This document shows, piece by piece, positions 24,981 through 36,445 of a stretch of 64,000 bases of DNA. Every line of letters starts with the position of its first letter. Position 1 is the stretch's first letter. Under the pieces are notes generated by a model that was not told where the DNA came from, made no database searches, and saw only the letters and a program-made list of their open reading frames with translations. Origin of the DNA: Cylindrobasidium torrendii FP15055 ss-10 (lineage: Eukaryota > Basidiomycota > Agaricomycetes > Agaricales > Physalacriaceae); assembly GCA_000934385.1 (NCBI GenBank), contig KN880470.1:1-64000 (forward strand), written 5' to 3'. Made by a program: the position numbers and the translations under genes.

Positions 24981-27900
24981 TCATTCAAGGATAGCTACTG
25001 TCCGTCTTCTCACGTCGGTTTCAAGCCCTATTGTCCCCCCTCCTCCATCAACAGGCAGAACCCAAACGGGCACTCTGGCACTACAATCCCGGATGGCCGC
25101 ACTTCCCAGTCGCTGAACGTCCATCTTCACATCCTGCATATCCTCCTCTCTCGCGATTACAATCCCTCTCTTCAGACCATCCCACGAAGAGATGCTATCA
25201 TCTATCCATCCACATCCTTGAAGAAACGAGCCCAGATCCCGTGAACGGCCGTGCCGAGGGAACGACTCCGCCCAAACCGACTCGCGTGCACATTTGCGGT
25301 AGAAATGGAATAGCGAAGAGCAAGCGACTTGCTCCACTGTGAAGATAGCATTCGGCTTGCGCCTCTTTCGCGGAGTCGACGCCGGGGCCATGAGCTGTTC
25401 ACCGACCTGCTGTGGGGCTGGAAGATTTCCGATAGACATGAACCGTCGCTCATCCTCCTGCACCTGCTTCTCCATCTCTATCTCGTCGAGCACGCATCTC
25501 AGCCGCTTCCTAGAGGCAGCCTTTTTTGAAAGTAACGTGTAGAACTTCCCCGCGCGCTGAGCAGTGGCCTTGGCGCCTCGTAGGCCTCCCGCATAAGCAG
25601 GACCTTTCTCGTTGGCCCATAGCTTGTCTACCGCCTCCTGGCATTGGTCTTCCTTCCCACATGCGGCTCTGGCGATTTTGTCGAGTTGCTCATTGGTCAC
25701 ACCCTCCATCCATGATTTTTCTGAGCGAGGGTATACGAGCGTTATGCGGGGATGTCGAGGCTCGTACCGCTGGAGAAATTGTGTCAGGATTGCTTCGTTA
25801 TTCAAGATGATTGTTTACCTGAGATCCACGAGGGACAGTGAACCCAGCGCCGTAGATTTCTGCCAAAAGCGGGACATTGACCATCACACGCGGGGGTGGG
25901 ACGTTTGGAAAGAGTTTGAAGTCGTATGAGAGCAATTTCTGGCCCTACATAGTGTGAGCAAACGGCGCGAATATTCCAAGGAGAGCGGATGAGCACACCT
26001 TCTTGAGAACTGTCTCGTATGGTGTATGGTCTGTACATCGCAGCCAAAAGTTTAAATGGTGTAGTCCCTTCCGTAGAACCGCATCCCCATATTCTGAGGT
26101 AAAATAAATCTCGAAAGATGGCCTCACAGTTGGCTGGAAAACGGTAATGAGATCGTGACCATAAGCTGTATAGCACGTACATCTTTTTTGATCTCGTTCA
26201 TGTTCGTAACGACGCCAAAGTAGAATGTTGTCCAGACATCGGTCGTCACTGGGTTGGGTCAGCGACCGACGAAGTTGGAATATGTAAAGAACATGCCATG
26301 CAGTCCAGCTGCTCGTTTCTTTTGCCATCCTGCGCCCAAGAAGACGACATCAAGGGTATCACCGAGACCTGGACAAGGATGAGCATCCTCCGCGCGCTCT
26401 GCTAAACACGACCGACCGGGTATATAATCTTTCTTCATTTTCACCCAAGGAGACCCTCTCGGATCGTTGTATCTTCCATTATCTACTTTAAGAACCAACC
26501 CTTCCTCGAATCGTGCAAATGCGCGCGCGCAATGCCATGCCAATTCATCTTCTGCCTTCACTTTCGACGACATATCGATGGCAAACCTCGCAGATAACAT
26601 ACATGAGCCGGGTTCAAAGAGTAGCAATGACTCAAGGATTGTGCGACGCTGACTATACGGTTTGTCGACCAAAGATGCCCCGTCAAGGTAAAGCACGTCG
26701 AAAAAGACGAGGGCAAGATGTCCGCCATCTGTATCAGAGCTTAGCGACGCGTTATAATATTCGTTATCTTGAGATCTCTCGTCCGGACGCTGCTTATTGC
26801 GGACGCCCACAGCCGTCGACTCTACAAGACAGCGAATGCGCCAGAACTCTGAGAAAGCTGTGAGTAACCGTGGTCGGGCTGAGCGGGAGTTCGTTGACCA
26901 TCTATTCGCTCGGTGTTCCTATCAAATGCGACCATTTCTGCGTCAAGGATGACATTTTGCTGCACCCTACAGGGCGCGGTTTTGTCAAACAGCGCGCGCA
27001 GAATGAGGGGATGCACATATTGCCGATCCTTCGTAGAGTCGCGGTGACTCTTGCTGTAAATCGTGATCTTTGGCTGTCCATTAGGGACACACTCGACGTG
27101 AATCTGTGCGCGCTCGCCGTCGTACTTGACTTCCGCCCAAACAGTGGATTCGGCTTGGTTGAAGCGCGACATAGCATATTGCAGGCTCAGGCCCTTGACT
27201 GATTTAGGTATCTGGGAACATTGTCAGTGCGCCGTCGCTATAGTTGTAGACGTAACTGACTGCGATGGGAACATGGAGTTGAGGACTAGTGGCTTGTACA
27301 CCGGCCTCCCAGGCATTGCAAGCAGCGGTAAGGTTAGCCCTACACTTGTAGAGGCGCCATAGCCGCCCAGATGGATCCCAGGCGGACATGGCGTCGTAAA
27401 TCGTGAGCACGTAAAACGACCTGGTATTGTATTTTTCGAGAGCGTCCTCCCAATGCGTCCCTTCGGGTACGCGGTAGAGAATATACGACAAGTCCTTGAG
27501 AATTATTTCGGTGAGATAGGCTGCCGCATCTGGGTTGAGTTTGTTATACATGTTGCGCATAAGATGTTTCCTTTGAACTTTCGTGGGATTGAGACGGCGT
27601 ATTGCTTCAGAAGTGTACGGAGAGCAGGTGGCCAATTTGTCGAGAAAGTCAGATATGTCGTGAATGGTCATCTCATCCTTGTCTGCAGGCTGGCGTACAA
27701 AGTCAGAAGAACGAACAAGTTTGCTTCGAGAGTACATACCGCTTGGGAAGAAGGCAAGGTCATCTCGCGTTTGACTTCCAGGCCGAGACAACCGGAGCTA
27801 CCGCTGGACGACCAATTGGCAAATGTATCGTCCCTACGTCCCAAGGCGATAGCGACTTGTTGACCCAGGCGAAGTTCTTGCATATGGTACTTGCGTTCTG

Positions 27901-28150
27901 GGTCAAACTCGGGGAAAAGCAGCCTGAATAAAATGGCGGTGGTTCCGTTTGGCGGGTCTGGGTATCTTTCCTTGAATCTTGCTGACCATTTGATGAACTT
28001 GTCCAGTGCAGGGCGTTGCTCACGGTCTCTCTTGGTTTCGGTGCGTGCATGCCTAGCAATGCCATTGAACAAGCTTACGAGGCTAAGAGGGATGAGAAAC
28101 AGTGCGTGGAATCAGCAGGCGACTTACAAATTGAATTTCACCTCTGACAT
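24981..28150 (-). CDS. ATP-dependent DNA ligase (LIG4-like, no BRCT seen)
   Basis: Ten exons with introns 28127-28083, 27739-27678, 27260-27212, 26898-26849, 26416-26369, 26296-26249, 26180-26134, 25998-25945 and 25818-25770 sum to 905 residues. The N-terminal domain (about 1-255) resembles the LIG4 DNA-binding domain (FPEFDPERKYHMQELRLGQ). The adenylation motif is EVKYDGERAQIHVE with Lys290. Later ligase motifs are NVILDAEMVAFD, FEEGLVLKVD and WVKMKKDY. An OB-fold follows, with DVVFLGAGW and WTTFYFGVVTN. The C-terminal about 270 residues contain a basic KRRKP patch but no recognisable BRCT pair. Intron 26296-26249 is GC-AG. Intron 2 needs the AAG acceptor at 27678 rather than the CAG five bases earlier. 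It shares a 144-bp divergent promoter with ram2. Confidence 0.85.
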
Positions 28151-28294
28151 TCTGCATTGTACTGATGATGGGGCTGGGAGAGACGCGTTAATTGTTCAAA
28201 CGTCGGGTCGCGGTTGGGCCGATCACGCTGATATCAAGCGATCGAGCTTACCTCGTGCTATCATCCCATTGACCGCCAGTTGACCACTGCCACC

Positions 28295-29484
28295 ATGTAC
28301 GAGGACGACGAACCACAATTGTTTTCCGAACGGCCCGAGTGGAAGGACGTTACGCCAGTGTATCAATACGAAAATGTGAACCCTTTGGCGCCTATCCTTT
28401 ATTCGGATGAATGCATGTCCCAGAGCTGGAGTCCGCCACCCCAGGCTGACCTTTCCTTCGCACAGACAAGGACGCGACGGACTACCTTCGCGGTGTACTC
28501 AAGACGGGAGAGAAGTCTGAGCGTGTGCTAACGCTTACCGAAAGCGTCATTCGACTGAACCCCGCACATTACACTGCTTGGTGAGTACCCACTACCTTCC
28601 CATTACTACTTTTCACTTCGCACAGGCAGTGTCGATACGAGACTCTCATTGCTATCGGCGCATCACTTGAAGCTGAGCTTCGTCTGATGGATCCGATAGC
28701 CATCAAACACCTGAAGAATTACCAAGTCTGGCATCACCGCCGTCTCCTCCTCACACGCTTGGGACCATCTGCGGCGCGCCCAGAACTCTCATTCCTGGCA
28801 AAATCCTTGAAAGTTGACACCAAGAACTATCACACGTGGTCATACCGACAGTGGCTACTTGCATTCTTCAACGACGAAGACCTCTGGGCAGATGAGCTTG
28901 ATTTCATAGAGGCCATGATCGTCGACGACGTGCGCAACAACTCCGCCTGGCATCACCGATTCTTTGTGGTCTGGGCAAGTGGCGTCCATGAAGGCGAAAA
29001 CGACCGCGACCGTGTTCTGCGCCGCGAAATCACGTTCACAAAGCAGAACATCTCACTCGCGCCAAATAACCCGTCTGCATGGAACTATCTTCGCGGAATG
29101 CTGGAATACAACAAGATTCCTTTTTCGAACTTCCGTCGTTTTGCTGAACCGTACACTCAACGTAGTGTGGCAGAGGATGCGGACGTTGTCGATCTAGAGA
29201 ATCCACCTCCTACTTCCCAGGCCCAATTGCCATGTCCACTTGCAATTGAATTCCTGGCGGACATCTACGAAGCGGATGGGGAGATACCCAAGGCTACTGA
29301 GGTGCGCCATAATGCCAACAAATGCAATCCCCGGATGTTGAATGCGTGAACAGCTATGGAAGTCGCTCGGGGATGAGCACGATACCATAAGGAAGCGGTA
29401 TGTCAACGTCAGCCAACTCGATAACAAACGAACTGACCAATTAGCAGATACTGGGAACATCGTGTGAGAGAAGCAGCTGTATAA
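28295..29484 (+). CDS. ram2: Protein farnesyltransferase/geranylgeranyltransferase I alpha subunit
   Basis: Five exons with introns 28413-28465 (GC-AG), 28581-28625, 29302-29353 and 29398-29447 encode 329 residues. The prenyltransferase alpha repeats are clear: NPAHYTAWQCRYETL, NYQVWHHRRLLL, NYHTWSYRQWLL, NNSAWHHRFFVVW and NPSAWNYLRGML. It pairs with the FTase or GGTase-I beta subunit in the cytosol to attach lipid to CaaX proteins. The exon 1 end YSDE joins YKDATDYLRGVLKTGEKSER only if the GCATGT donor is used, which makes the GC-AG call firm. Confidence 0.93.
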
Positions 29485-30378
29485 AATGGACCTGTACTTT
29501 TGTCTGACTTTTGTCTATCACGGGAGCGTGCTAGCGAAGTTTATTGGAATGCTAATCGAAGTTATTGACCACAAGTCTGCCTATCCAACATAGAACGACT
29601 GACTCTCACTGGAGTACATATCGCGGATGTACGGCTCTGTGCAGCTCTTCTCTGCCAGTGTTTGACCAAATCCATCTTACCTCTGTGGGGACGACATCGA
29701 ACGACGAACATTTCAATGAATCAACGACTCGGGTTTGAGCGCCCCACCTTCAGACTCGATTTCTGCGTGCATGGCAGGATGTTGCTTACTTCAGATGAAG
29801 GACAAGTCTATTTCCCCAATAAATTGCTTCGCATGCACTCTGTCTTGGATCTGCACTGATGCCGTCGCGTCATGTCCCAGCCGTTAGCACGGCAAGAGTA
29901 CTAGGCTGCTTCAATATGGGGTATTCGAAGGAGGTTATAATCAACATACAGCCTTTGAATCAAGACGAGTATGGACATCAAGACTTCAGCTTTTCCTGCA
30001 GTGAAATATAGGCGCGCACGATTGGAAGAAACGTTGTTCAATCAAAGTTCGAGATGCTAGTCGGTCCTTTCGCCGACGCAAGTTGATGTTTTGCCGCGCT
30101 ACGCGCGTTTTGTTTTCCTAACTTAGACGCTGCCGCCCTACTTTGGGCCCACGAAGCAGCAGATCCCATGTGTACCTTTCGACTATCCCGACATCTCTCC
30201 TTCGTCCTCTGAAACGGAGCAGTGCTTCAGCGCCCGCCTCGTTTAGTATAAAAGCGTCAGGCCTTCAGCTCCAGACACTCATTCCTTTTCTCAGCTTCAG
30301 CCTTTCAGCTTTTAGCTCACTTCTTCCCTTCGCACGCACTTCATTTTTTACGAAGTCCACCTTTATACCATTCTCAAC
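29485..30378. other. Intergenic region, ram2 3' flank / secreted DPBB promoter
   Basis: About 890 bp. The open frame at 29662-29859 has no family features. The right part has a TATAAAAG at 30247-30254 followed by a pyrimidine-rich leader up to the next ATG, a strong-promoter layout. Confidence 0.6.
30247..30254 (+). promoter_or_regulatory. TATA box of the secreted DPBB gene
   Basis: TATAAAAG 125 bp before the next ATG, followed by CT-rich leader sequence (TTTCTCAGCTTCAGCCTTTC and similar). Together these suit a highly expressed fungal gene. Confidence 0.6.
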
Positions 30379-30976
30379 ATGTTCGCCAAGACCTTTGCTT
30401 TCTTCTCGGTCCTCACCCTCTCGGCCATTGCTGTCCCCGTCCTCCAGAGGCGCGCCTACACTGGCGAGGGTGCGCGCCCTTCCACCCGTCGCATCAAACT
30501 CAGATAACTCACATCGACACAGTCACTTATTTCACCCCTGGTCTCGGCGCGTGCGGTATCACCAACACCGACACTGAGCTTGTCGCCGCGGTTTCTGCCA
30601 CCTTCTTCGACACCTACCCGTCAGTTTCCCCACCGCATACCCTTGTATACCTGTAATTGACACGTCCTGCAGTGGCGCCGGAGCGAACCCCAACCTGAAC
30701 CCGCTGTGCAACAAGCCCGTTCTCGCTAATTGTGTGTTGCATCCTTCAACGGCAAAGATATCGGCTGACCTTTGTTGAATAGACGAAGGCAAGAGCGTGA
30801 CAGTCAAAATTGTGGACCGTTGCACCTGGTGCAAGACAGGATTTGACCTCGACATGACCATGGTCGCCATGACCCAGCTCGTCGCCGATCCTGTTGCCAT
30901 TGGAAGGCTCACTGGGGTCACCTGGGACTTTGTCGACGCCCTGGACGTCGGTGTCAACGTCACCGTCTCGGCTTGA
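30379..30976 (+). CDS. Secreted double-psi beta-barrel (expansin/RlpA-like) protein
   Basis: Four exons with introns 30470-30522, 30620-30672 and 30732-30782 encode 146 residues. MFAKTFAFFSVLTLSAIAVP is a signal peptide. The remainder is one small double-psi beta-barrel: YTGEVTYFTPGLGACGITN, LNPLCNKPVLANYEGKSVTVKIVDRCTWCKTGFDLD, then AIGRLTGVTWDFVD. The DRC.WC and DL(D/S) words are characteristic of fungal RlpA-like/barwin-like proteins. There is no expansin C-terminal carbohydrate-binding domain. Probably an extracellular wall- or host-associated protein with no proven catalysis. Confidence 0.87.
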
Positions 30977-31207
30977 GCCTGGCGACCCGATGAATTCCAA
31001 AAGTTTAGACTTTTTTGACCTATTTATTATTTTATTTATGATATATAAGTACATGGCCACAACTCGTATGTAATGTACGATTCAAAACGACCAGTGTGCG
31101 CGCAAAACATACGCTCCTTGACAGCCTGATACCTATGTCCTTCCTATCTGCCCCCTCGGTTGAGATGCCCGTGCCATCAACTGCGCCATCGAGGCCCATT
31201 GCAAGCC

Positions 31208-32563
31208 TCAAAGATCTCCCATCGGAGGAGGAAACTCCCCCACAGACAGACCCAGTCCATCCCGCGTGAAACTATCCCACCAGGCCATGTCCTGGGGTAT
31301 GTACGCCGCCAACGTTTGTATAGAAGGAATGGGCACTACATACCCAGGAAGCCAAGGATCCCATTCTGAAGACAAGCCCTCTTGCATCCTCTTTGCCTCG
31401 CGCTGCCAAAGCTCCGGCCCAGGCAGCCACCACGGTATGTCTCTTGATTGCGACAGGTGCTCCATTATCGCGCAGTACTGGGCCATGATGCACATCGCAC
31501 GAGGCCGTCGTTGCTCGTACAACTCGAGAAACGCGTCCGCGACGAGAACGAGCCATGTGAAGGCAGACTCGTATTCAAGGCCGGGTTGGAAAGACGCTAC
31601 CCAGGTATGCTTGAGGAAGTCAACGGTTTCTCGGTACAGGTCGGATATGTAGGGGTCAGCGACCTCTTCGGGGTCTGGAGTGCCGCTCGTGACGAGATGT
31701 ATGGTGGTAAGAGCGGCGGGAAATTCGTAATCCGCGGACACCATATCGCGTTTGCCTTCCATTTGACGCGAAATCGACATGTGCATCTTGATCTTCAAGC
31801 GTAGTAGAGGCCCCAAAGGGCCTGAGGCGTATGTTCGCCACATATGTTGCATTTGTTCGCGACTGCTGTGACTACGCAGGAAACGCAGATTTTCGACTGA
31901 CAAGGGTGTATGGTGGTGCGAGAAGTGGCTGAGGGCTAGGAGAATGAAGGACATGATAGTGATCCCAAGTGGGTCTACGTCGTGGCAGACGGTCAGGACC
32001 CCGGCTTTTGCTTGTTCGTAATGGGATTTTGCGGCAAAGGTGTACTTGAGGGAGACCGGTTCGCCCCGATGAAGATACGAAAGATGGAAAGATGCTGCTG
32101 CTAGCATGGAATGAAGCAAGAACGTAGCTTGGGTGGAGAACGCCAGGTTGGGGACGGATGTCCTCCAGAAATCAGAAATACTAGCATCTCCATAGTTTTG
32201 GATACTAGAGCAAAAGGGTCCAGTGAAGTGGTGCATGAGTTCCATTGTTGTCCAGTCTAAGGGGGCTGATGTGGGTGCCATAACCATAGAGGTGAACGCT
32301 GCGCTGGGGTTGGGCGTTGGAGGGCTCGAAGATGTGCTGGCCACCATGTTCGATGGGGAACTCTGGGGCGAGTCCTTCCAGACACACTCTACTTCACGCT
32401 TGTCGCAGTTGAGACAGATTGGGGATGCCTCGTCGCACTGAGAAATGTTTAGCATGAGCCAACTACAAATAGGGCCAACCTTGATTCTTCGCTTTCGGCA
32501 AGTCAAGCAGCCCGTCCTCGTCTTCCTATGCTGCCGCACTATCCTCTCTTGTGGCTCTCTCAT
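31208..32563 (-). CDS. Zn2Cys6 transcription factor, paralogue A
   Basis: Two exons split by a 42-bp intron (32479-32438) encode 437 residues. The N-terminal binuclear cluster is RTGCLTCRKRRIKCDEASP followed by ICLNCDKREVEC: the CX2CX6CX6CX2CX6C spacing is intact and the intron cuts just before the third Cys. The rest is a fungal-specific regulatory domain with LDWTTMELMHHFT, WRTSVPNLAFSTQATFLLHSMLAAASFHL and DPEEVADPYISDLYRE, like the Upc2/Ecm22 class. No target is known. Paralogue B is its close tandem copy. The upstream 14-mer at 32638-32651 is shared with B. Confidence 0.88.
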   Translation of the reverse strand: MREPQERIVRQHRKTRTGCLTCRKRRIKVGPICSWLMLNISQCDEASPICLNCDKREVECVWKDSPQSSPSNMVASTSSSPPTPNPSAAFTSMVMAPTSAPLDWTTMELMHHFTGPFCSSIQNYGDASISDFWRTSVPNLAFSTQATFLLHSMLAAASFHLSYLHRGEPVSLKYTFAAKSHYEQAKAGVLTVCHDVDPLGITIMSFILLALSHFSHHHTPLSVENLRFLRSHSSREQMQHMWRTYASGPLGPLLRLKIKMHMSISRQMEGKRDMVSADYEFPAALTTIHLVTSGTPDPEEVADPYISDLYRETVDFLKHTWVASFQPGLEYESAFTWLVLVADAFLELYEQRRPRAMCIMAQYCAIMEHLSQSRDIPWWLPGPELWQREAKRMQEGLSSEWDPWLPGYVVPIPSIQTLAAYIPQDMAWWDSFTRDGLGLSVGEFPPPMGDL

Positions 32564-33306
32564 GTTGTGGTATGGTGTTGTTGGAGAGAAAGGAGCTTAG
32601 ATAGTGGTAGTAAGAGGCAAGGTGGTCAGGCATCATCCGCGATCGACGATCGACTGGATTGTCCATTGACCCCAGACCCCGGTACAGTAGATTGGTTGGC
32701 TATGCCTTTAGATTGGGCGACCGTACGCTGCGGCAAAGGGATGAGTCTTCTCCTCGTCTGTTCTGTATGTACTGATGAATATTGGAATCCCTGTCCCTTG
32801 TTTCATCTCCAATGTACAGCCATAAGTAGTGTGGGCGTTCCTCAACTCGCAGCACCAATCTGGCAGTCATTTGTCACTGTATTGTTTCGAATGTCGCTGG
32901 AGCACAGAAAACCGTCAAGAAAGGCTCTAGGCCATAATATTGGACTGCTGCGCTGCATTTAATCAAGTCTCACACTTCTCATCATTCTGTGAACAAGCAG
33001 GGAGAACGCCATTGTCATATGCCCACTTGTGTATGCGTTTGTGTGAAGATTTGGGAGCACCAGAGCACTTTCAGTTTCCCGAGCAATTACTACGCTGAGA
33101 AGAGTCCTTTTTGGAATTGGACTGAAGCAAGGCTCAGCTGTATTCCACAGACACGGAAGACGATAATGTACAATAATGTATAATGCGATACGACCAATGT
33201 ATGCAAGTGTATGCTACAAACCAGTAGTACCAAGAAGCCATGGCGTTCACCTGTTCATATCCGCCGTCGAAAAGCCACCAACAATCCCAAATATGCACCC
33301 TCCGAC
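32564..33306. other. Intergenic region between Zn2Cys6 paralogues A and B
   Basis: About 740 bp. It holds the promoter of paralogue A, including the shared 14-mer at 32638-32651, and the 3' flank of B. Short open frames are not convincing. Confidence 0.6.
32638..32651. promoter_or_regulatory. Shared upstream element, Zn2Cys6 paralogue A
   Basis: CGCGATCGACGATC, 75 bp before the start codon. The same 14 bases occur 66 bp before paralogue B. It contains the palindrome CGATCG followed by a near-repeat CGATC. It could be a conserved regulatory site or simply leftover similarity from the duplication. Confidence 0.4.
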
Positions 33307-34645
33307 TCAGAGAGGGTCAAATGTCAGTCCCAGTCCATCCTGGGTCAACCAAACCATCTCTGGGGGAATATACGCCGTCAAGGTCTGCACAGAGGGGATG
33401 GGCACAAAGTATCCCGGAAGCCAAGGGTCCCATGCTGAAGATAAGCCCTCTTGTATTCTCTTCGCCTCGTGCTGCCAGAGCTCCGGACGGGGCATCCACC
33501 ACGGCATCTCCCTCGACCGCGCCAGGCGCTCCATTATCGCACAGTACTGGCTGACGATGCATATCGCACGGGGCCGTCGCTGCTCGTACAATTCAAGGAA
33601 CATGTCCGAGACGAGCACGAACCACGTAAATGCGGACTCATACTCGAGGCCAGGCTGAAAGGATGCGACGTAGGGATGCTTGAGGTGGTCGACCGCTTCC
33701 CGATACACGTTAGAAATAAACGGGTCAGCGACCTCTTCCGGGTCTGGGGTCCCGCCAGTTGTGAGATGTATTGTAGCGAGGGCGGCGGGAAACTCGTAGT
33801 CCGGCGCAGCAAGGTTGCCTCTGCCTTCCATCTGCCGCGCAATAGACAAATGAATCTTTGTCTTCAAACGCAGGAGTGGCCCCAGGGGGCCTGCGGAGTA
33901 CGTTCGCCACATCTGTTGCATGTGCTCGCGACTGAGGCGACTGCGTAAGAAACGCAGGTTCTCTATTGACAAGGGTACCGGATGATGCGAGAAGTGGCTG
34001 AGGGCAAGCAACATGTAGGATGCGATGGTAATTCCAAGCGGGTCCGCGTCATTGCAAACTGTCAGGATCCCCGCCTTGGCTTGTTCATAATGGGATTTTG
34101 CGGCAAAGGTGTACTTGAGGGATGTTGGTTCGCCTCGATGAAGGTAAGAGAGATGAAAGGATGCTGCTGCTAGCATGGAATGGAGCAGGAATGTTGCTTG
34201 GGTGGAGAACGCCAGGTTGGGGATGGATGTTCTCCAGAAATCAGAAATACTGGCATCCCCGTAGTTCTGTATGCTAGTGCAAAAAGATCCAGTGAAGTGG
34301 TGCATGAGCTCCATTGTCGTCCAATCTAGGTGAGCCGATGTGGGCGCCATGACCATAGAGGTAAATGCTCCGCTGGGGTTGCTGTCAGAAACTGACGAGG
34401 ATGTGCTTGCCAACATGTCCGACGGCGAACTCTGAGGCGACTCCTTCCAGACACATTCCACTTCTCGTTTATCGCAGTTGAGACAGATTGGAGATGCCTC
34501 ATCGCACTGGAGAGAGCGCTTAGTACGAGTGTTAGCTGCGGGCGGAAAGGGCAAGACATACCTTGATTCTACGCTTGCGACAGGTCAAGCAACCCGTCCT
34601 CGTTTTCCGATGTTGCCGTACGATTCTCTCTCTTGGTTCCTTCAT
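33307..34645 (-). CDS. Zn2Cys6 transcription factor, paralogue B
   Basis: Two exons split at the same place as paralogue A (intron 34561-34507, 55 bp) encode 427 residues. The zinc cluster RTGCLTCRKRRIKCDEASP is the same as in A. Long stretches of the regulatory domain are near-identical to A (for example LDWTTMELMHHFTG and YEQAKAG.LTVC). Differences are spread through the gene and the C-terminus is shorter (DGLGLTFDPL). It is divergent from paralogue C across 142 bp. The tandem pair shows a fairly recent duplication. Confidence 0.88.
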
Positions 34646-34710
34646 GTTATAGCGCAGTGTGTTGGCAAGGAGTGTTGATGGTGGTAGGAGGCAAGCAGTT
34701 TAGACATGGT

Positions 34711-34724
34711 CGCGATCGACGATC
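34711..34724. promoter_or_regulatory. Shared upstream element, Zn2Cys6 paralogue B/C divergent promoter
   Basis: CGCGATCGACGATC, identical to 32638-32651. It sits in the 142-bp gap between the divergent starts of paralogues B and C, so it could serve both. Confidence 0.4.
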
Positions 34725-34787
34725 ACCAACTTGAATTACCCCAACTGACACCGCGCTGTGCTTGACTACTGCTTCCATCCACTCCAA

Positions 34788-36115
34788 ATGAAGGACAACA
34801 CTGGAAAGCGCACATATCATAAGAAGACCAAAACAGGCTGCATAACCTGTCGAAAGCGCAAGGTCAAGGTGAGTATTGACTATCCTGCGCAAGGCAGAAA
34901 TATGTCACCGACCACCTGCAGTGCGATGAGACGTCTCCTACCTGCGCCAATTGTGCCCGCCTGTCAGTTGCCTGCGACTGGAGCAATGGGCCACCAATTC
35001 CGTCGTCACCCCCAGATAATCCATCGCCATCACACGAAACTCAGCTGCCAAAGCTACCTCCCACGCTATTGGATTGGACGACCATGGAAATTCTACACAA
35101 CTTCAACATTGTCGCTCTCAATGAAGGGTACAACAACTCCGATCTGTTTCAACATTGGCAATCCACAGTACCGTCGCTGGCATTCGCATCCCAAGCTTCA
35201 TTCCTTCTCCACGCAATGCTTTCTTTGTCTGCATACCACCTTGCAAGAGCACACTCCCCATCGAATCCAGTTCTCAAGTATGACCTTGCTGGCGCGGCGC
35301 ACTACGAACAAGCCCGGGCCGCCCTCCTCATGATTCGAAATGAGCCGGATACCACAGGCGTCACAGTAACCGCGCACATCCTTCTCCTACTCTGCAATTT
35401 CGCCTCTTCTTCCACTCCGTTCTCGCTGGAAAGAATCCAATTCTACAATTTCCACGCCCGCCAAATACTCCATCGCAAACTCTGGCGTGTATACATGTCA
35501 GGTCCGATCTCCCGCTTCCTGAGATTTCACGTCGACAAACACCTTAGCTTGTCCAACAACGCCGAGAGGGGTAGAGTTCATTGTGCGCCTACGTACGAAT
35601 TTCCTGCGTTGCTCGAAAGCATACACCTCGCGTCCTCAGGCGCGCCTGCCTCCACTGAAGTCGAGGACCCAAGCGTTGCTGAAATATACCGAACGGCAGT
35701 CGAACATCTCAAATTATGCTGGCTAGCTTCGTTCCAACCCGGGGCAGAATTTTTGGCCTCGCTCGCCTGGTTCTCCAGCATCACAGAGGAGTTCGTCGAC
35801 AGGCTAGTCGCCGAACAGCCTCGGGCCATGGTTATTGCTGCCCACTATTGTGCAATCATGTCTCGTATGGCAAAGCGCGTTATGCCGTGGTGGATGCCGT
35901 CGCGGGACGTATGGCGCAGTGAACGCGAACGGATCCTCGTCAATGTGGGATGGGAGTGGACACCGTGGCTTCCAGGTTATGATTTACCCCGCGAGGACAC
36001 TGAAGGCATAGATTGGTTGGGAGGTATGGCGCTAACACAACCCTATCATACAGCAACACCAAGTCACATAACTACTGGAGTGGACATCAGTTTGGACTTG
36101 TCATGTCTATGCTAG
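34788..36115 (+). CDS. Zn2Cys6 transcription factor, paralogue C
   Basis: Two main exons, with intron 34869-34921 at the same position as in A and B, give about 424 residues. The cluster is KTGCITCRKRKVKCDETSP then TCANCARLSVAC, with the six cysteines intact. The regulatory domain has the same landmarks as A and B (LDWTTMEILHNF, WQSTVPSLAFASQASFLLHAML, YEQARAALL, WWMPSRDVW, PWLPGYD) but is far more diverged, so it is the older member. Near the stop, a GT...GCTAAC...CATACAG stretch (36024-36053) looks like a 30-bp intron. It is probably too short to splice and would not change frame. Confidence 0.85.
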
Positions 36116-36445
36116 GTACATATTGCACGTACTTCTTTGAGTACTTATATGCAGGAACTGGGTTGCATCTGACATGCCGATTCAAAGGGATGTTCAAAAC
36201 GAAATTTCATGTTGGAAATCCTGGGGTCACTCATTGGACCGCAGACTGATCCCATGGCTCAGACGGGTCGACAAGGTCCTCCCTTTGTGTCCTCAGCTCG
36301 CAGTGGCATCATGGCCCACCCTTCTGTGGCAGTCGATAAAGTCTTTTTGAATCGCAAAAGGGTATCGTGACATTCGTAGAGAAATTCCATAAAACTCATA
36401 CAATTACAAAACGCCTCAGCGCGCGGACCAGTACAACAACTACGA
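36116..36445. other. Convergent intergenic region, Zn2Cys6 C / sugar transporter
   Basis: 330 bp of 3' flanks. Short frames only. No feature recognised. Confidence 0.6.

Noticed and set aside
29662..29859. 65-codon frame between ram2 and the DPBB gene
   Set aside because: Too short, no signal peptide or motif, no conserved context.
36024..36053. Possible last intron of Zn2Cys6 paralogue C
   Set aside because: At 30 bp it is below any other intron here (shortest firm case 42 bp). Frame is the same either way, so left unspliced.
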